Positions 1 to 11,140 are shown, counted from the first letter of the stretch. The stretch: DNA of 64,000 nt from Talinum fruticosum (GCA_021018815.1 JAITYX010000003.1:13225501-13289500), one strand, 5' to 3'. The notes: generated by a model not told the origin, from the sequence alone. Made by a program: numbers and translations.

Positions 1-1934
1 CATCCACGTTGTTTTTGACGAGCTTGAATAGGAAAAACCAAGTGAGTCTTCATACTCGGACTTGAAGCTCAGCAGAGAAGATGATGAAACCGAGCCTACA
101 AAGATTCAAACTCAACCGGCTCGGAATGAAGTCACTCGTAACGAAGTCACTCGGAACGAAGTGACTAAGAATGAGACAACTCAAGAGCCCATTCGGAACA
201 AACAAGTTAATGAAGAAGATCACTCGGAACAAGTTTCGAAGATCAGGTAGCTCAGCCCACAAAGCTTGTGAATTAGAGAACAGCTAGAGCATTCAAGTTC
301 ACTTCTAGGCACCCACTAGAAAACATAATATCTCGATATCAACAGATGGGGTAAGAACTCGTTCCTCTCTTCAAAATCTATGTGCATTCACCGCATTCAT
401 TTCATTAACCGAACCCAAAAATACACTAGAGGCCCTAAATGAACCTGAATGGGTCGAGGCCATGCAAGAGCAACTCAATCAATTCGAAAGAAACCAAGTC
501 CGGACTCGACCAACCGACCTTCCGACCACCCAGCCATAGGAACAAAATGGGTTTTCAAGAACAAACTGGATGAAGGAGGGGTGGTAGTCGAAATAAGACT
601 AGACTTGTGGCTCAAGGTTACAATCAAGAAGAAGGAATTGATTGTGGGGAAACCTTTGCACCTGTTGCTAGAATCGAAGCTATTAGAATATTGTTGGCAT
701 TTGCATCCAAGCATGCATATTAAATTATATCAAATGGATGTTAAGTGTGCATTTCTCAATGGTTTTATTGAAGAGGAAATCTATGTCGAGCAGACCTCCC
801 GGTTTTAAAAACTCGTAATTTCCGGATCATGTTTTCAAACTTCAAAAGGCTCTCTATGGTCTTAAACAAGCTCCCGAGCTTGGTATGAAAGATTGAGCAG
901 TTTCTTGGTTCAAAATGATTTTAAAAGAGGTCAGATCGACAAGACTCTCTTTATAAAAACCAAGGGGAAAGATTTCCTTATTGTTCAAATGTATGTTGAT
1001 GATATTATCTTTGGAGCTACTAATGAATATCTCGTGCTGAGAATTTTCTCGAGTTGATGAGTCAGGAATTCCAAATGAGTATGATGGGAGAACTCAATTT
1101 CTTCCTTGGTTTACAAATCAAACAAGACAAAGATGGGATCTACGTCCATCAATCCAAGTATACCAAGGAGCTACCGAAGAAATACAAACTTCAAGATGTA
1201 AAGCACGCATCTACACCCATGAGTAGCAAGTATAAAGCTTGACTCGGATGAGAAAGGTAAAGCAATAGATCAAAAACTCTATCGAGGTATGATTGGATCT
1301 TTGCTATATCTTATTTCCAGCGAGCCGATATAATGTTTAGTGTTTGTTTATGCGCAAGATTCCAAGCTAATTCAAAAGAATCACATCTCACTACGGTGAA
1401 GAGAATATTCAGATATCTTGCAGGAACTCGTAACTTAGGTCTATGGTACTCAAGAGACTCAAAACCGACCCTCACCGGATACTCGGATGCGGACTACGCT
1501 GGATACAAAGTTGATCGAAAGAGCACTTCGGAGCTTGTCAATTTCTGGGTCAATCCCTAATATCTTGGCACTCAAAGAAGCAGTAACTCAGTGGCTCTAT
1601 CAACTGCCGAAGCCGAGTATATTGCAGCTGGAGCGTGTTGCGCTTAGATTTTATGGATAAAGCAACACTTGAGAGATCTTGGACTTTCTTTCAAATCGGC
1701 TCCAATCAAGTGTGACAATCGAGTGCAATCAGCATCACCAAGAATCCAGTCCAAAGACTCAAAGACAAAACACATTGAGGTCGATATCATTTCTTAAGAG
1801 ACCATTCTGAGAAAGGTGATATTGAACTTGAGTTTATTCCTACTAATCTCCAATTAGCTGATATCTTTACTAAGCCTCTTGGTGAAGATCAGCTTTGTTT
1901 TATTTGGAATGAGCTAGGTATGTTAAATGCATAA
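1..1934 (+). pseudogene. copia pol remnant: integrase tail, reverse transcriptase, RNase H
   Basis: Translating across frames gives the copia integrase-RT linker (HVVFDEL at the start, TRSSLQ near 355, EPEWVEAMQEQLNQF near 440-485), GTKWVFK near 540, the RT active site YVDDI at 992-1006, YGLKQAP near 860, the RNase H motif YSDADYAG near 1480 and the C-terminal DIFTKPL near 1860, ending at a TAA at 1932-1934. At least five frameshifts or stops interrupt it (for example near 260, 620, 890, 1240 and 1560), so no active polymerase can be made. It would have copied element RNA into cDNA in virus-like particles. The identification is firm; the break count is by eye and may include assembly indels. 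Confidence 0.88.
121..180 (+). repeat. 15-bp tandem repeat inside copia pol linker
   Basis: Four exact-length 15-bp units (121-135, 136-150, 151-165, 166-180; consensus TCGGAACGAAGTCAC) encode a five-residue repeat, RNEVT. It lies in the variable linker between integrase and reverse transcriptase, where length change is tolerated. The fourth unit is the most diverged. Confidence 0.75.
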
Positions 1935-2593
1935 TTATGTGCTATCTTTGTGAAATTCTCATTGCATGATTATGTGTTATGTGTTTTTAAACTAGTAATA
2001 ACCATTAGCTCAGTTGATCCCGTGATACTCGGGTTAGTAGTTGTTAATTATTTCTAGTTTCTAAATCACTCGTAAACCAATCCGAGTCGGACTTAGACGT
2101 TGAGAAAAATTGGACTTCAAATTTTCTCGGAATTATCTCTAGATGAATGGAGAATTTCAGAATATGTTTGTCAAATTTTTTTCTCTCTCCCACTCTCTCG
2201 CGATCTATGATGAAACGCTAGCCCAAGGATTTCAAATCGCGCTGAATCCTAACCGTTGAAGAAGAGAACCATTACACCTGGCCAAAGATGACCGATGGAC
2301 AAGCCGAGTCGAACGGAAAGTTAACTGGACGTTCTTCTTTCTATATATAGCGCCTATTCATTTTCGTCTCGTTACTTCACATTCCATTCTCTCTCTCTTT
2401 CGTACGTAAAACTTCTCGCGGAAGCTTTCTACGTCTACAAGTGCTCTCTGGACTTCTTCAAGCGACGTAAAAACCATCTCAAGTAAGTTTGACCGCTCTC
2501 ATCTCTTTCTTCTACTCCTTTTCTTTTACTCTCGTCTACCTACTCGCTTCTTCTCTTCCTCAAAAGTTTCATCTTTCTTTCCTCATTCTCAAA
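1935..2593 (+). other. pol to envelope-like spacer, no coding signal
   Basis: No ORF of note. The stretch has T-rich tracts, a plant-type TATA box at 2343-2350 followed by a CT-rich leader, and a splice-donor-like AAGTAAGT near 2481. An AACCGTTG at about 2250 resembles a MYB-type site. It may carry an internal promoter for the downstream ORF. Confidence 0.45.
2341..2350 (+). promoter_or_regulatory. possible internal TATA box ahead of envelope-like ORF
   Basis: CTATATATAG lies about 244 bp before the ATG at 2594 and is followed by pyrimidine-rich sequence (CTCTCTCTCTTT near 2390), like a plant core promoter plus 5' leader. It sits inside an element, outside any LTR. Function is inferred only. 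Confidence 0.35.
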
Positions 2594-3958
2594 ATGCCTA
2601 AGAGAGGTAATCATCCCGACTTTCGTAGCTCTTCTACTAAAAAGCCTCGCACCAAAAACCTAGAAAGCTCAACCCCTCTAAGCCTATTGTCACCTAAGCA
2701 TCTCGCGCTGGACGACAAGTTCTTCCCAACCACCAAATTTTCTTGGTTGGCTCACATTCAAATCACCGGAGTGTATAATTTTCTCTGTTTCAGCTGAGTT
2801 CATTTACCCCGAACTCGTTTCGAGTTCTACACTCACCTCACTCACTCTGAAGGTGTCCTAACCTCCAGAGTTCGGAATGTGACCGTCCGAATAAACACCT
2901 CTCTCCTCCACCGCCTGTTCAAGGTTTCTCTCTTTTCTTGAACAAGTAACCCCATTCCTTTCACTAAAGTCACCGACGACTTCTTTGAAAAATACGCTAA
3001 AGAGTTCCCCGAGTCACGGAAAACTTTTCAGTGACTCGACTGAAGTCGAAGCACGCCTTCGTGCTTCCCGCTAATGAGAACCTTTTTCTCTCAAGCATTC
3101 CAACGAAGGAGAACCCCAACTCCAAGTACCTAAAAGCTCTTTTGACATTCTTGAGGGCTACGAAGTAGACCTCTTCCCCTCAATAATTGAGCGGATGGCA
3201 ACTGTGCCACTCTACTCCAAAATAAGAAGAACACCTCTCTTCCCTTCGGTGCTCTTCTCACCCTTGTTTTTAAACAATTCAAAGTTCCTCTCCCCTCGAA
3301 CCCTAATGCCGTGTCCGAGGCCGCCATTGTTGTCGGCAAAAAGGAACTCTAGGGGTACGGATACCAGGAAACACAACCCGGTGTCCGGGTGCACAACTCG
3401 TAGCCGAGGCCTCCTTCTCCGCCTCGGACTCGTAAAACAACCCCTCTCTCTTTCCCTGCCCCACCTGTTGGTGCTTCCACCTCAGGTGCCTCAAAATCTC
3501 TCTCCGCTATTTTGTCCCCTGTTTTCATGGACAAAATTAGCTCCGTGTCCTCTCGAATTCAAGGACCTACTCGGCTCATTCAAGATCTGTTTATCAGTCT
3601 TTGTTCATCCACCAAAAACCGCCCAATCCCAAATCCGAGAGCAAGCAAACAATGGTTCTTGAGATGAGGGAGTTGGTGAAGGAGCAGTAGGAGCCGGTCG
3701 AGCTCCTCGAGAGAGAAGGTCCAAGGCGGCTCAGGACCATGGCGATTCGGACACTCTCGAAGCGTCTTCGAGCCCGTGCCCGACCTCCTCGAAAGCGGGG
3801 AGGAAGAAGCCGCAGACAACGAAGAAGCAGATGCCGAGGAGCTCGCGGCCGAGGCAGCTCCATCTCGGGCAAGGGGTGGAACACAAAGAAGAAGCAAGCA
3901 GAACCGCCGAGGGTCGATCGCTCCTCAAGCTCCAAGTGGTAGTACTCAGCTCGCATAG
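2594..3958 (+). pseudogene. Sirevirus envelope-like ORF, degenerate
   Basis: It starts at ATG 2594 (MPKRGNHPDF, basic N-terminus). A central part resembles the plant 'envelope-like / putative plant transposon protein' domain (FIYPELVSSFYTHL near 2800, GVLTSRVRNVTVRI near 2850, FFEKYAKEFPES near 2975). A proline/serine-rich middle follows, then an acidic, then basic, low-complexity tail ending at a TAG near 3956. Several frame changes (near 2795, 2940, 3030, 3190 and 3660) make it a pseudogene. The real role of such ORFs is not established, and I see no signal peptide or transmembrane segment. A second degenerate copy is on the minus strand at 61040-62234. The family call is from remembered motif style, so it is moderate. 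Confidence 0.55.
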
Positions 3959-4617
3959 CAGCTTGACTAGGTCGAAGGCCCAGCCGTGCTACGACAACAT
4001 GCAGCGGGTCGGATAGAGCAGCCCCTCCAGCCTATCGAGGTCCACAGGGAAGAACCCCTAGATCCTCTCGTTCGGGTTAGCCACTCGTAGCCGAGCCCTT
4101 AACGGCGATCCCGGTTCTTCCTTCGCCGTGCTCAAGCACATCGTCAAGATCCTACCAGGGCCGGCGTACCTCTCATCCCTCCGCTTCTACTCGAGCATCC
4201 CCCTCTCCCTCGTAGGCACCATGCACTATGTCACAATTCCACAGTCCGCGCATTCTTCTTCTTTCGAGAGATTTCTACTTATTTCTTTTCTCCGGACATC
4301 AAATTTGTATTAACTCGCTGTATTCTTTCTTTTTTCTCGAAAGGCAAGGGGAGAATATAGATAGAAAACTTGTTGTCTTGTTTAGGGGAGTTTCTCCATC
4401 TCGTGTACTCTCTTTAATTTTCAATGAATTAATGCTTTCGCTTCAATTTTCTCTCGTGATTGCAACCCTTTTGAGTTAACATTATTTCATAACTAAGCAT
4501 ATTTTTTATGATCCGATACATTAGGCTTGCTTTACTTATCCGATTTCATACGCAAGTATTCAAAAGTAGATCTTTATCACTAACAAAGTTTCTGTCTAAG
4601 TATGGAATACCTTTCAT
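3959..4617 (+). other. copia 3' noncoding region
   Basis: No supported gene. The stretch 4225-4440 resembles the reverse complement of about 60810-61030, so it belongs to the element and lies between the envelope-like ORF and the 3' LTR. Confidence 0.6.
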
Positions 4618-4630
4618 AAAAAGGGGAGAT
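4618..4630 (+). promoter_or_regulatory. polypurine tract of copia element
   Basis: AAAAAGGGGAGAT lies immediately before the LTR start TGAAGACTCG at 4631. The same purine run (AAAAATGGGGAGAT) precedes the matching LTR of the minus-strand copy at 60539-60552. It primes plus-strand DNA synthesis. Confidence 0.8.
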
Positions 4631-4837
4631 TGAAGACTCGCACACTCGCTTAACACATTTCGAGTTGTATCGAAGGAATCGGTATAAGAACCTCTTAAGT
4701 ATAGAGTTTTGATTCCAAGGCATTCTCAAGCACTTTAGAAACTTTTTTGAGTGATATAGTATATTTTCTAAGTGATATAGCATTTACTTCACGTATTCCT
4801 CGCTTGTTTCTTTGATTCCAAGGCATTCTCGAGAAAA
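4631..4837 (+). repeat. copia 3' LTR, first 207 bp only
   Basis: It starts TGAAGACTCG like the LTR at 60538 on the minus strand. It contains a repeated 20-mer (TTTGATTCCAAGGCATTCTC) at about 4708 and 4812. It is cut at about 4837, where gypsy pol begins. Confidence 0.65.
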
Positions 4838-5092
4838 CCACATAAGCTCAATCCAAGGCATGGAAAATGGGTAGAGTATTTGCAAACTTTCCATTTCACT
4901 ATCAAACATAAGTCCAGGCAAGATGAATAAGGGCGCAGATGCTCTTTCAAGAAGGCACCTATTGTTGTTCCAATTACAAACTCAAGTCCTTGGTTTTGAA
5001 CACTTGAAATCTTTGTACTCTAATGATGAGGATTTTTGTGAGATATTTCGAGATTGTTCTAAACATCCGAAAGGTGACTTTTTGATGAATAT
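4838..5092 (+). pseudogene. Ty3/gypsy RNase H end to integrase linker fragment
   Basis: The translation reads HGKWVEYLQTFHFTIKHKS (4859 on), then a one-base shift, then NKGADALSRR, a short linker, LGFEHLKSLYSNDEDF and CSKHPKGDF. This is the end of gypsy RNase H (the ADALSRR signature) and the entry into the integrase zinc-binding region. It is a stray fragment, and both ends are recombination junctions. The right junction shares CTTTTTGATGAAT with the LTR-A sequence that follows, so the break is probably within 5073-5092. Confidence 0.8.
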
Positions 5093-5764
5093 ATTTGAGT
5101 TTATACTCTTGAGCTGGATTGCTCGTTTTTGAATCCTCAAAGCTGTATCCGTGCTTGGTGATGGAAAGTGGCCTGCCTAGCATTTTGAGCTAAGAAATAT
5201 CCCTCCTAAAGGGTTTTGCATGATTAAGGAAGAACCGGAATATTTGATATATCCATGATTTTAAGCCTTTTGATGATGGATCCCGGAGGTTGATTAGATA
5301 AGGAGATCAAAATCCTTATGTTCTTGTTTATAAATAAATGTTCATCAATGGAGACATGAACGAGAAGTTAGTTACAAGTTAGTCACCAAAAAGTCCTTTC
5401 ATGTTTGAGCAAGGATGAACTCGGCCGAGAGTTATTTCAAGTGCTACTATTTTTGCCATGTCCATAAATAATGACCAAGGGTCGGTCCAAGGGCTAAGAT
5501 GAATGTCCATGCACATAAGGGAAGCATCCAAAGACATATTTCAAGGAGCATTCTAGAAGCACTAACCATAGTGGGAGTTGGTTGGAAGAAAGCGTGGCAA
5601 AGGGAAATTGCACCATAGCCACATGTTCCCAAATGCCCAAATACTTGGCTAGGATTTATCCAAGCTTAACTTGGAGAGGAGGAAAGAATCTAATTAGTTT
5701 TATTTTCATTTTAGCTTTAATTTTCAGCTTTGTTTTCAGCTTTGTAAATGCCATTGTTAGGCAT

Positions 5765-5770
5765 TATAAA
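5765..5770 (+). promoter_or_regulatory. TATA box of LTR-A
   Basis: TATAAATTCAGC lies about 115 bp upstream of the hairpin domain. The same box recurs in other LTR-A copies (for example on minus at 31754-31759), and LTR-A' copies have the variant TATAAATAG. Transcription probably starts about 30 bp downstream, defining the U3/R boundary. Confidence 0.6.
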
Positions 5771-5881
5771 TTCAGCAAGCTTAGCTCATTGTAAAGACAC
5801 TTTTGATGAATATACAAACCTTGAGTGTTATACTCTTTTTCGGGATGGATTTCTCGAGCCTCTAAATCCTCAAAGCTGTAT

Positions 5882-5995
5882 CCTAGGTTGGCATCTAGGT
5901 GGTGTCCTTTGAGTCTCCCAAACCCCGATGGTGTTTCTGTATCCGGACCGTTTGAGAGCGCCCCTTGATTCACTCGGTGGTGTTTCGTATCCGAG
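5882..5995 (+). other. three-hairpin leader domain (LTR-A copy)
   Basis: Hairpin 1 is CCTAG (5882-5886) / CTAGG (5895-5899) around GTTGGCAT. Hairpin 2 is the GGTGTTTCTGTATCCGG module around 5929-5946, with a decayed left stem. Hairpin 3 is CTCGG (5973-5977) / CCGAG (5991-5995) around TGGTGTTTCGTAT. The linkers are TTTGAGTC and GCCCCTTG. Compare the copies at 15483, 16810, 17459, 21239, 34837 and 54550. Confidence 0.7.
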
Positions 5996-6962
5996 CTTGG
6001 GTCAAGGTACTATCCAGCGACTTTGCCATTCCATATCTCCCAATCCACGAATCATCTCTTTCCCAAATTTCACATACTTCATCATACATGAGTTGAGTCC
6101 ACTTCCACCAAATCTCAGCTTAAACCAAGAACCCCTCCGTCCTCCACATCAAAACCAAACAAAGGGTATCAATCTGTACATCCAGCCAGCAGCATCAACT
6201 TCTGGCTATCTGTTCAGGTAGTTCCCCTTATCCAAAATTCACGAAACTTGGCCACAACCTTGCTCCATCACTTACCTCACTCCCCTCCAAGTTTCGTCCA
6301 AATCCAAGCTCATTTACCCCTCCTTTCACCTTTTTCCCAGAACCGCAACTGCAGGTCCTATTCAGCCCGGTTGTGTGTTTTGCGGTTTTCCCTTCTTTTT
6401 CTTTGCTTCCGCCACTACACATCACTTGGCATCACGGTGGTGTTCTTTGAGTCTCTTAAGTCCCGGTGGTGTTGCTGTATCCGGATCACTTAGGAGCGCC
6501 CCTTGGTTCACTCGGTGGTGTTGCTGTATCCGAGCCGAGCCTTGGTACTATCGCTCACTTCACCAGCCCATATCTCACAAACCACCCAGCCATTTTACTC
6601 CAAATTTTAACCACTATCATTCCAGTCCATCTACTTCCATTCCTCCAAATTTCAGCTACATCCAAGAACCCTTCCATCCTCCACATCAAAACGAAACAAA
6701 GGGTGTCAATCTGTACAGCCAGCCGGTTGCATCAACTTCAGGCTATCTGTTCAGGGAGTTCCCCTTATCCAAATTACACGAAACTTGGTCACAAACTTCC
6801 TTTACCAGTTACCTACCTCCCCACCAAATTTCAGCCAAGACCAAGCACTTTTGCCCCACCTTTCACCCGATCTCCCAAGACTGCGCAATCAGGCCCTATT
6901 CTGCCCTGGCTGCACATCTTGCGGTTTCTCTACTTTTTCTTTGCTTCCGCCACTACACATCA

Positions 6963-7062
6963 TTTTTTGAGGTTAGTGTTCATGGCTGGGAATTTTTTGA
7001 GGTGCTGGCTGTTTTTTTTTTTTTTTAGGAGAAAAAGGTTTTCTCTACTTTCTCTACTTTTC
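6963..7062 (-). other. gypsy leader-like fragment with poly(T)
   Basis: The stretch TTCATGGCTGGGA...GTGCTGGCTGTTTT resembles the leader around the gag start of element C (42984-43035) on the same strand. A run of about 15 T follows at 7012-7026. It is a small relic between two LTRs. Confidence 0.45.
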
Positions 7063-7652
7063 ATAACCGAAACTATGCTAAAAATAAAGCAAAATTGAAA
7101 ATAAAACTAATTAGATTCTTTCCTCCTCTCCAAGTTAAGGTTGGATAAATCCTAGCCAAGTATTACAAAATTGGGAACATGTGGCCTTGCTTGTTTTCCC
7201 CTTCTTCAAGCTTTTTGATTCTTTGATGCTTCTAGAATGCCTTGTCATCCTTTTCCCTTGTTGCTTCATAACCGGCTAGGGCTTACCATATGTAGATATG
7301 GACCGTCCTCATTCAAGCATCATCTTATTTATGTACTTAAGAGCATAAAATGGCAATGTTCCTCGGTTTGACTTGACCATGTGCACTTGCTTTACCTTGG
7401 AGGTTTTTGATGGCTTACTTCTACTATTCTACTCGGCTAAATTAATAACCAATTATTTATGAACCAAAACATAAAAACTCAAAGTTTTGGACTCGTCACC
7501 CTCCGGGGTCCATGAGCACCATCCGGTTGTGCTGCAAGCTTTTACCCTTAATCATGAAATAATCAAGCATTTCCGGTTGGACCCCAAACATACAAGGTTT
7601 CTCAAAATGAATATCATTCAGCTCAAAACATAAGGCTGTCCACTTTCCATCA
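7063..7652 (-). repeat. 3' LTR-A of element G, truncated
   Basis: On the minus strand it starts TGATGGAAAGTGG at 7652 and is preceded by the polypurine run AACAAGGGGAGAAT (7653-7666). It loses similarity at about 7062, so the half carrying the leader hairpins is missing. Confidence 0.8.
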
Positions 7653-8969
7653 ATTCTCCCCTTGTTGAAAAAATTTGTCCTGAAATTTGCATGGACAATA
7701 TCTTCCAAGTGAGGAAAAATCAAGATGAATAAAGCACAACTCTTGTCATCATAGGGGTATTGCCTCTTATTTTCAGTTTAGGAAGATATGCCTTGTTTGG
7801 GCATAGAACCGATTGTTCACCATAGGATCCTAGCAAGTGATCTCCATGGGATTCTTCAAGTTGAGATAAGCATGACCAATGAAGCCGAGGATCATAGAGT
7901 TGTTCATGTTGCTTCTTCCCTTCGGCTAGATCACAATGTTCTCCAAGCAAATCTCCAACTTGATTAACACACAAGTGCCATAGATGCTCATGGTTACAAC
8001 AACCTTTTGATTGGAAAAATTGGTACCAAGTTCTCTCGGACAGACAAGTAATAGCAAGAATGCGAAGCCATTTCTCCATGATTACGCTCAACTTCATGCA
8101 CCTTGGACAGCTTGTGGAAGTAAGAGCACCAAACAAAATCTCCATACTTAAGCTCACAATAATGGCACAACTTCAATGGTATAAGTAGGAGCTTGCTCTC
8201 CACATTTTTGGCATTAACACACCAAAGCGTTAGTTGCTCGCATAAGACAAAAATGACATGCAGCTCTAGTCTCCTTGGACAAGTATGCTCTCGGCCGAAT
8301 TGCATCAAGTGTGTGGTATGGGATTTTTGTGACAAAATGATCAACCCCTTGGCATGTAAAGTACCTCCGGGCTGAATTGGGGCTATGGGAAATTTTGGGA
8401 GGTGGGTTTGGTTTATTTTGTGGGAAAACGGGGCTGGACAGAATGGGGTAAAAGGTGAAATGGGGGCTGGGCAGTAATGTGTTTGGGGGTGAAATGGGGT
8501 TTTTGTGTTGGCTTTTGGTTTGTGGACTTGGGTTCTTTTGAGTAGGGTAAAAGTGGGAGGGTATAAGGGCAATTTGAGGGCATTTTTGGGAGAAGTATGA
8601 GTCTCCATCATGGGCTATTCTCTTGTCAAACAATAATGGCCATTCCCAAAAAGCAAAACAAATGCTCACAAGCATAGCAACATTCCACTTTTCAATAATG
8701 CTCAACTTTACAAAGCCAAAAGAATTTAAGCAAGGATGAACAAAGTGGCTTACACCTCCATGGGGCCGTGGGATGTCACATTGAGGAAGGTGTTTTGTGG
8801 CTTGAATCTCCAAACTCTCATTGCTAGTAGGCTCTTCTACCTCACTAGACAATGAATGAAAGATAACACTTCCATGCTCCTCAACTTCTAAACAATTTTG
8901 GCCATAATCATTAAAGATGGGAAATAGTTCATCATGGCTCACAATTTGCTCATCTTGAGGTGGGTTACA
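7653..8969 (-). pseudogene. element G second ORF region, degenerate
   Basis: The minus-strand reading continues the ORF interrupted by the LTR at 8970-10195: PPQDEQIVSHDELFPIF, then NCLEVEEHGSVIFHSLS, a proline-rich stretch near 8400-8560, HKLSKVHEVER near 8090, and a tail reading VHANFRTNFFNKG just before the polypurine tract. The tail matches the usual gypsy polyprotein end (LRTNPFQEG style). I do not recognise a catalytic domain. The polyproline tract and acidic stretches look like a Gag-adjacent structural region. Breaks occur near 8000 and 7720. Confidence 0.5.
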
Positions 8970-10195
8970 TGATGTATAGTGAGGCGGAAGCAAAAGAAGG
9001 GTGAAAACCGCAAAGAAGCAAACCGGACGGAATGTGTCCCGCAGGTGCGGTTCTGGGGAAAAGGGTGAAAGGAGGGGCAATTGATGGAATTTTTGGCTGA
9101 AATTTGGTGGGGGATGAGGTAACTGGCTGGGGAAGGTCTGGGTAAAATTTGGGAATTTTTGGATGACAGGAACTCCTTGATCCGTGAGCCAGAAGTTTGT
9201 AGTACCCTGCTGGAAGTCCAGGCTGATACTCTTTGTTTGGATCAAAGGAGGGGGACGGTAGGGTTCTTCGATGAAGCTAATTTTTGGGGGAGGGGGAAGT
9301 AGACTCACTGGAAGGATAGTGTGTGAAATTTGGGCAAAAATGGATGAGTAGATTATGAGATATGGATCGGTAAAGTGAGGGGATAGAACCCGGGTTCCGG
9401 CTCGGATACAAGCAACACCACCGAGAGAACCAAGGGGCACCTTCAATCGGTCTGAATATAGAAACACCACCGGGATTGAAAGACTCAAAGAACACCACCG
9501 TGCTGTAACACGGATACAACAATGAGAATTCAAGAGGGTGAGCAAATCCAGCTCGAGTATAAACTCATATATATCATCAAAAGTGTCTTTACATGATGCA
9601 TGCCAGCTGAATATATAATGCCTCACATTGGCATTTTACAAAGCTGAAACAAGGCTGAAAATTAAAGCAAAAATGATAACAAAAACCATAAAGATTCTTT
9701 CCTCTCCTCCAAGTTAAGCTAGGAGGAATTCTAGCCAAGTATTGCAAAATTGGAAACATATGACCGTGGCTTGTTTCCCTTTCCCAAGCTTCTCATTTCT
9801 TGATGCTTCTAGACTTCCTTGTCATCTCCTTTTCTTGTTGCTCTATTTTCGGCCTTGGTCTCATCATAAGGAAATATGGACCGACCATACTTAACCACCA
9901 ATTTATTTATGTACTATGAGCATGAAATGATAATGTTCCACGGCTTGACAAAGCCGAATCCGCTTGCTTCAACATGGAGCTATTTAGGAGGTGAGCTTTG
10001 GCTCTTCTTGACTTTCCTTAGTAGCATGTTTATTTATAGACATAAGGACATAAAAGACAATCTCTTGAACCTCTCTCCTCAGGGTCAATTTGCACCATAG
10101 AGAATTCAAGTATTTTGGGTTGTCTCCCGAGCATACTTGCACGTTTAAGATGGACATCTCTCGGCTTATATTTTGAGGCTGGCCACTTTCCATCA
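8970..10195 (-). repeat. solo LTR-A inside element G (TSD TTACA/TTAGA)
   Basis: TGATGG starts at 10195 on the minus strand and the end TACATCA lies at 8970, giving 1226 bp. The flanks TTACA (8965-8969) and TTAGA (10196-10200) are a 5-bp duplication with one mismatch. It splits the second ORF of element G, and the two halves join in frame if it is ignored. Confidence 0.88.
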
Positions 10196-10972
10196 TTAGA
10201 CAAACCCAATATTTTGTGCTCAACCACAACTTCACATGAAAATTGGTAATTGATTTCTTCATCATTAGTAGGTGAAGAAGTTTCTTCCAAAACATCTCCA
10301 TCAATCTCATCGAGCTTAAGAAGCAAATCAACATCATTTGTTGGTTGCCAAACATCCTCCAAGTCACTCTCAACATACTCCTCAAATTTTGGACTCAAAC
10401 CAAAAGGTGGGCTCAATTTCCTTTTGAGTAGGAAAAGAGCGGCAGCCATGGGTTTTGGTGAAGGGAGTGGGGTTTTTGTGAAGGTGGTGAGGGCTGGGCC
10501 GGGGTTTTTGTGGAGGAGGGTGGTGGCTCTTTTTGTGGTGGGGTGTGGATTTTTGTGGAGGTGGAGAGGGCTGGACATTTGGGGTTTTGAAAGGAGAAGA
10601 AGGAAGGGCTTAAAGTTTAGGAGCGGAGGAAGACAAACCGCCCTTGTTAAGGTGTTTGCTCTCGGTGTGAAGGGATTTGTAATTGAATGGACAAATATTC
10701 TTGAGCAACTTCCCTCTCAACTTTCTCCATGTACTCAATCTTTGTTTGCCTTTCTCCTTCCTTCTCATGTTTTATATTGTCCACCAAGTGAGGGCATGAC
10801 TCCTCAACTTAGATACAATAATTTCCATTTTCTCATGCTCTTCTAATCTCAAGTTTTCAAAGGCCTCTTCTACCTTAATAAGCCAACTAGAAAATTGATC
10901 TTGTTGACCATAAAATTTAGGCACCAATAGATAGACCAACTCAAAATTAGATGGAGCCATTTCAGCGCTCAA
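10196..10972 (-). pseudogene. gag of element G and start of its second ORF
   Basis: It begins at 10972 (MSAEMAPSNFELVYLLVPKF). The core reads FYGQQDQFSSWLIKVEEAF, EEHEKMEIIVSKLRS and HALTWWT, a diverged form of the plant retrotransposon gag domain (compare FASTWWENL in element C). A stop after ALTWWTI (near 10775) and a frameshift lead into a proline-rich region and then an acidic segment (FEEYVESDLEDVWQP near 10380), which stops at the inserted LTR. Gag would form the particle shell. No zinc knuckle is visible in this version. Confidence 0.7.
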
Positions 10973-11125
10973 AAACCCAATGTCAAGTGGTGGTTCACGG
11001 TGGTAAAGAAAAATGGGCAGAAAATTTTTTTGTGGTTTTGGTTTTGGGGGTTTTTTTTGTGGAGTTGGCTATTTTTGTGTTTTTGGGTTCATGGGATAGG
11101 ATCATCCACCAAGGATCAGAACTTC

Positions 11126-11140
11126 CTCTGATACCAAAGT
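11126..11140 (-). promoter_or_regulatory. primer-binding site of element G
   Basis: On the minus strand the bases after the LTR are ACTTTGGTATCAGAGG. TGGTATCAGAG matches the initiator tRNA-Met 3' end complement used by many plant LTR elements. Confidence 0.8.

Larger units (their letters stand above)
1..4837 (+). mobile_element. Ty1/copia (Sirevirus-like) retrotransposon remnant
   Basis: The order is copia pol (1-1934), a 660-bp spacer, an envelope-like ORF (2594-3958), noncoding sequence, a polypurine tract (4618-4630) and the first 207 bp of the 3' LTR. An extra ORF after pol plus a large internal region is the Sirevirus arrangement. The 5' part lies outside the window, and the 3' LTR is cut at about 4837, where unrelated gypsy pol sequence begins. 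A second copy of the same family lies on the minus strand at 58830-62234. The clade name is inferred from gene order and motif style, not from a tree. Confidence 0.72.
5159..6424 (+). repeat. solo LTR-A (TSD CTTGG)
   Basis: It begins TGATGGAAAGTGG and ends TACACATCA (TG...CA), 1266 bp, flanked by CTTGG at 5154-5158 and 6425-6429. It is not followed by a primer-binding site, so it is a solo LTR left by LTR-LTR recombination. A TATA box (TATAAA) is at 5765-5770 and the three-hairpin leader domain at 5882-5995. Confidence 0.92.
5074..6962 (+). repeat. outer LTR-A, 5' truncated, split by a nested LTR-A
   Basis: The pieces 5074-5158 and 6425-6962 together make the downstream half of an LTR-A ending CACTACACATCA at 6962. 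The nested copy 5159-6424 interrupts it, with target duplication CTTGG on both sides. The upstream half is missing. Confidence 0.8.

Noticed and set aside
3731..3928. Cysteine- or arginine-rich antisense ORFs in 3580-3960
   Set aside because: They are shadows of the GC-rich, acidic/basic low-complexity tail of the envelope-like ORF on the + strand.
6248..7098. Overlapping proline/serine/histidine-rich ORFs in LTRs (also near 15600, 17111, 26997, 38272, 51784)
   Set aside because: The same frames recur in every LTR-A copy, have no start context and no domain, and are explained by the LTR sequence itself.
8214..9626. 470-codon minus-strand ORF as one gene
   Set aside because: It starts inside the solo LTR-A (8970-10195) and reads into element G, so it is an accidental fusion of LTR and internal frames.
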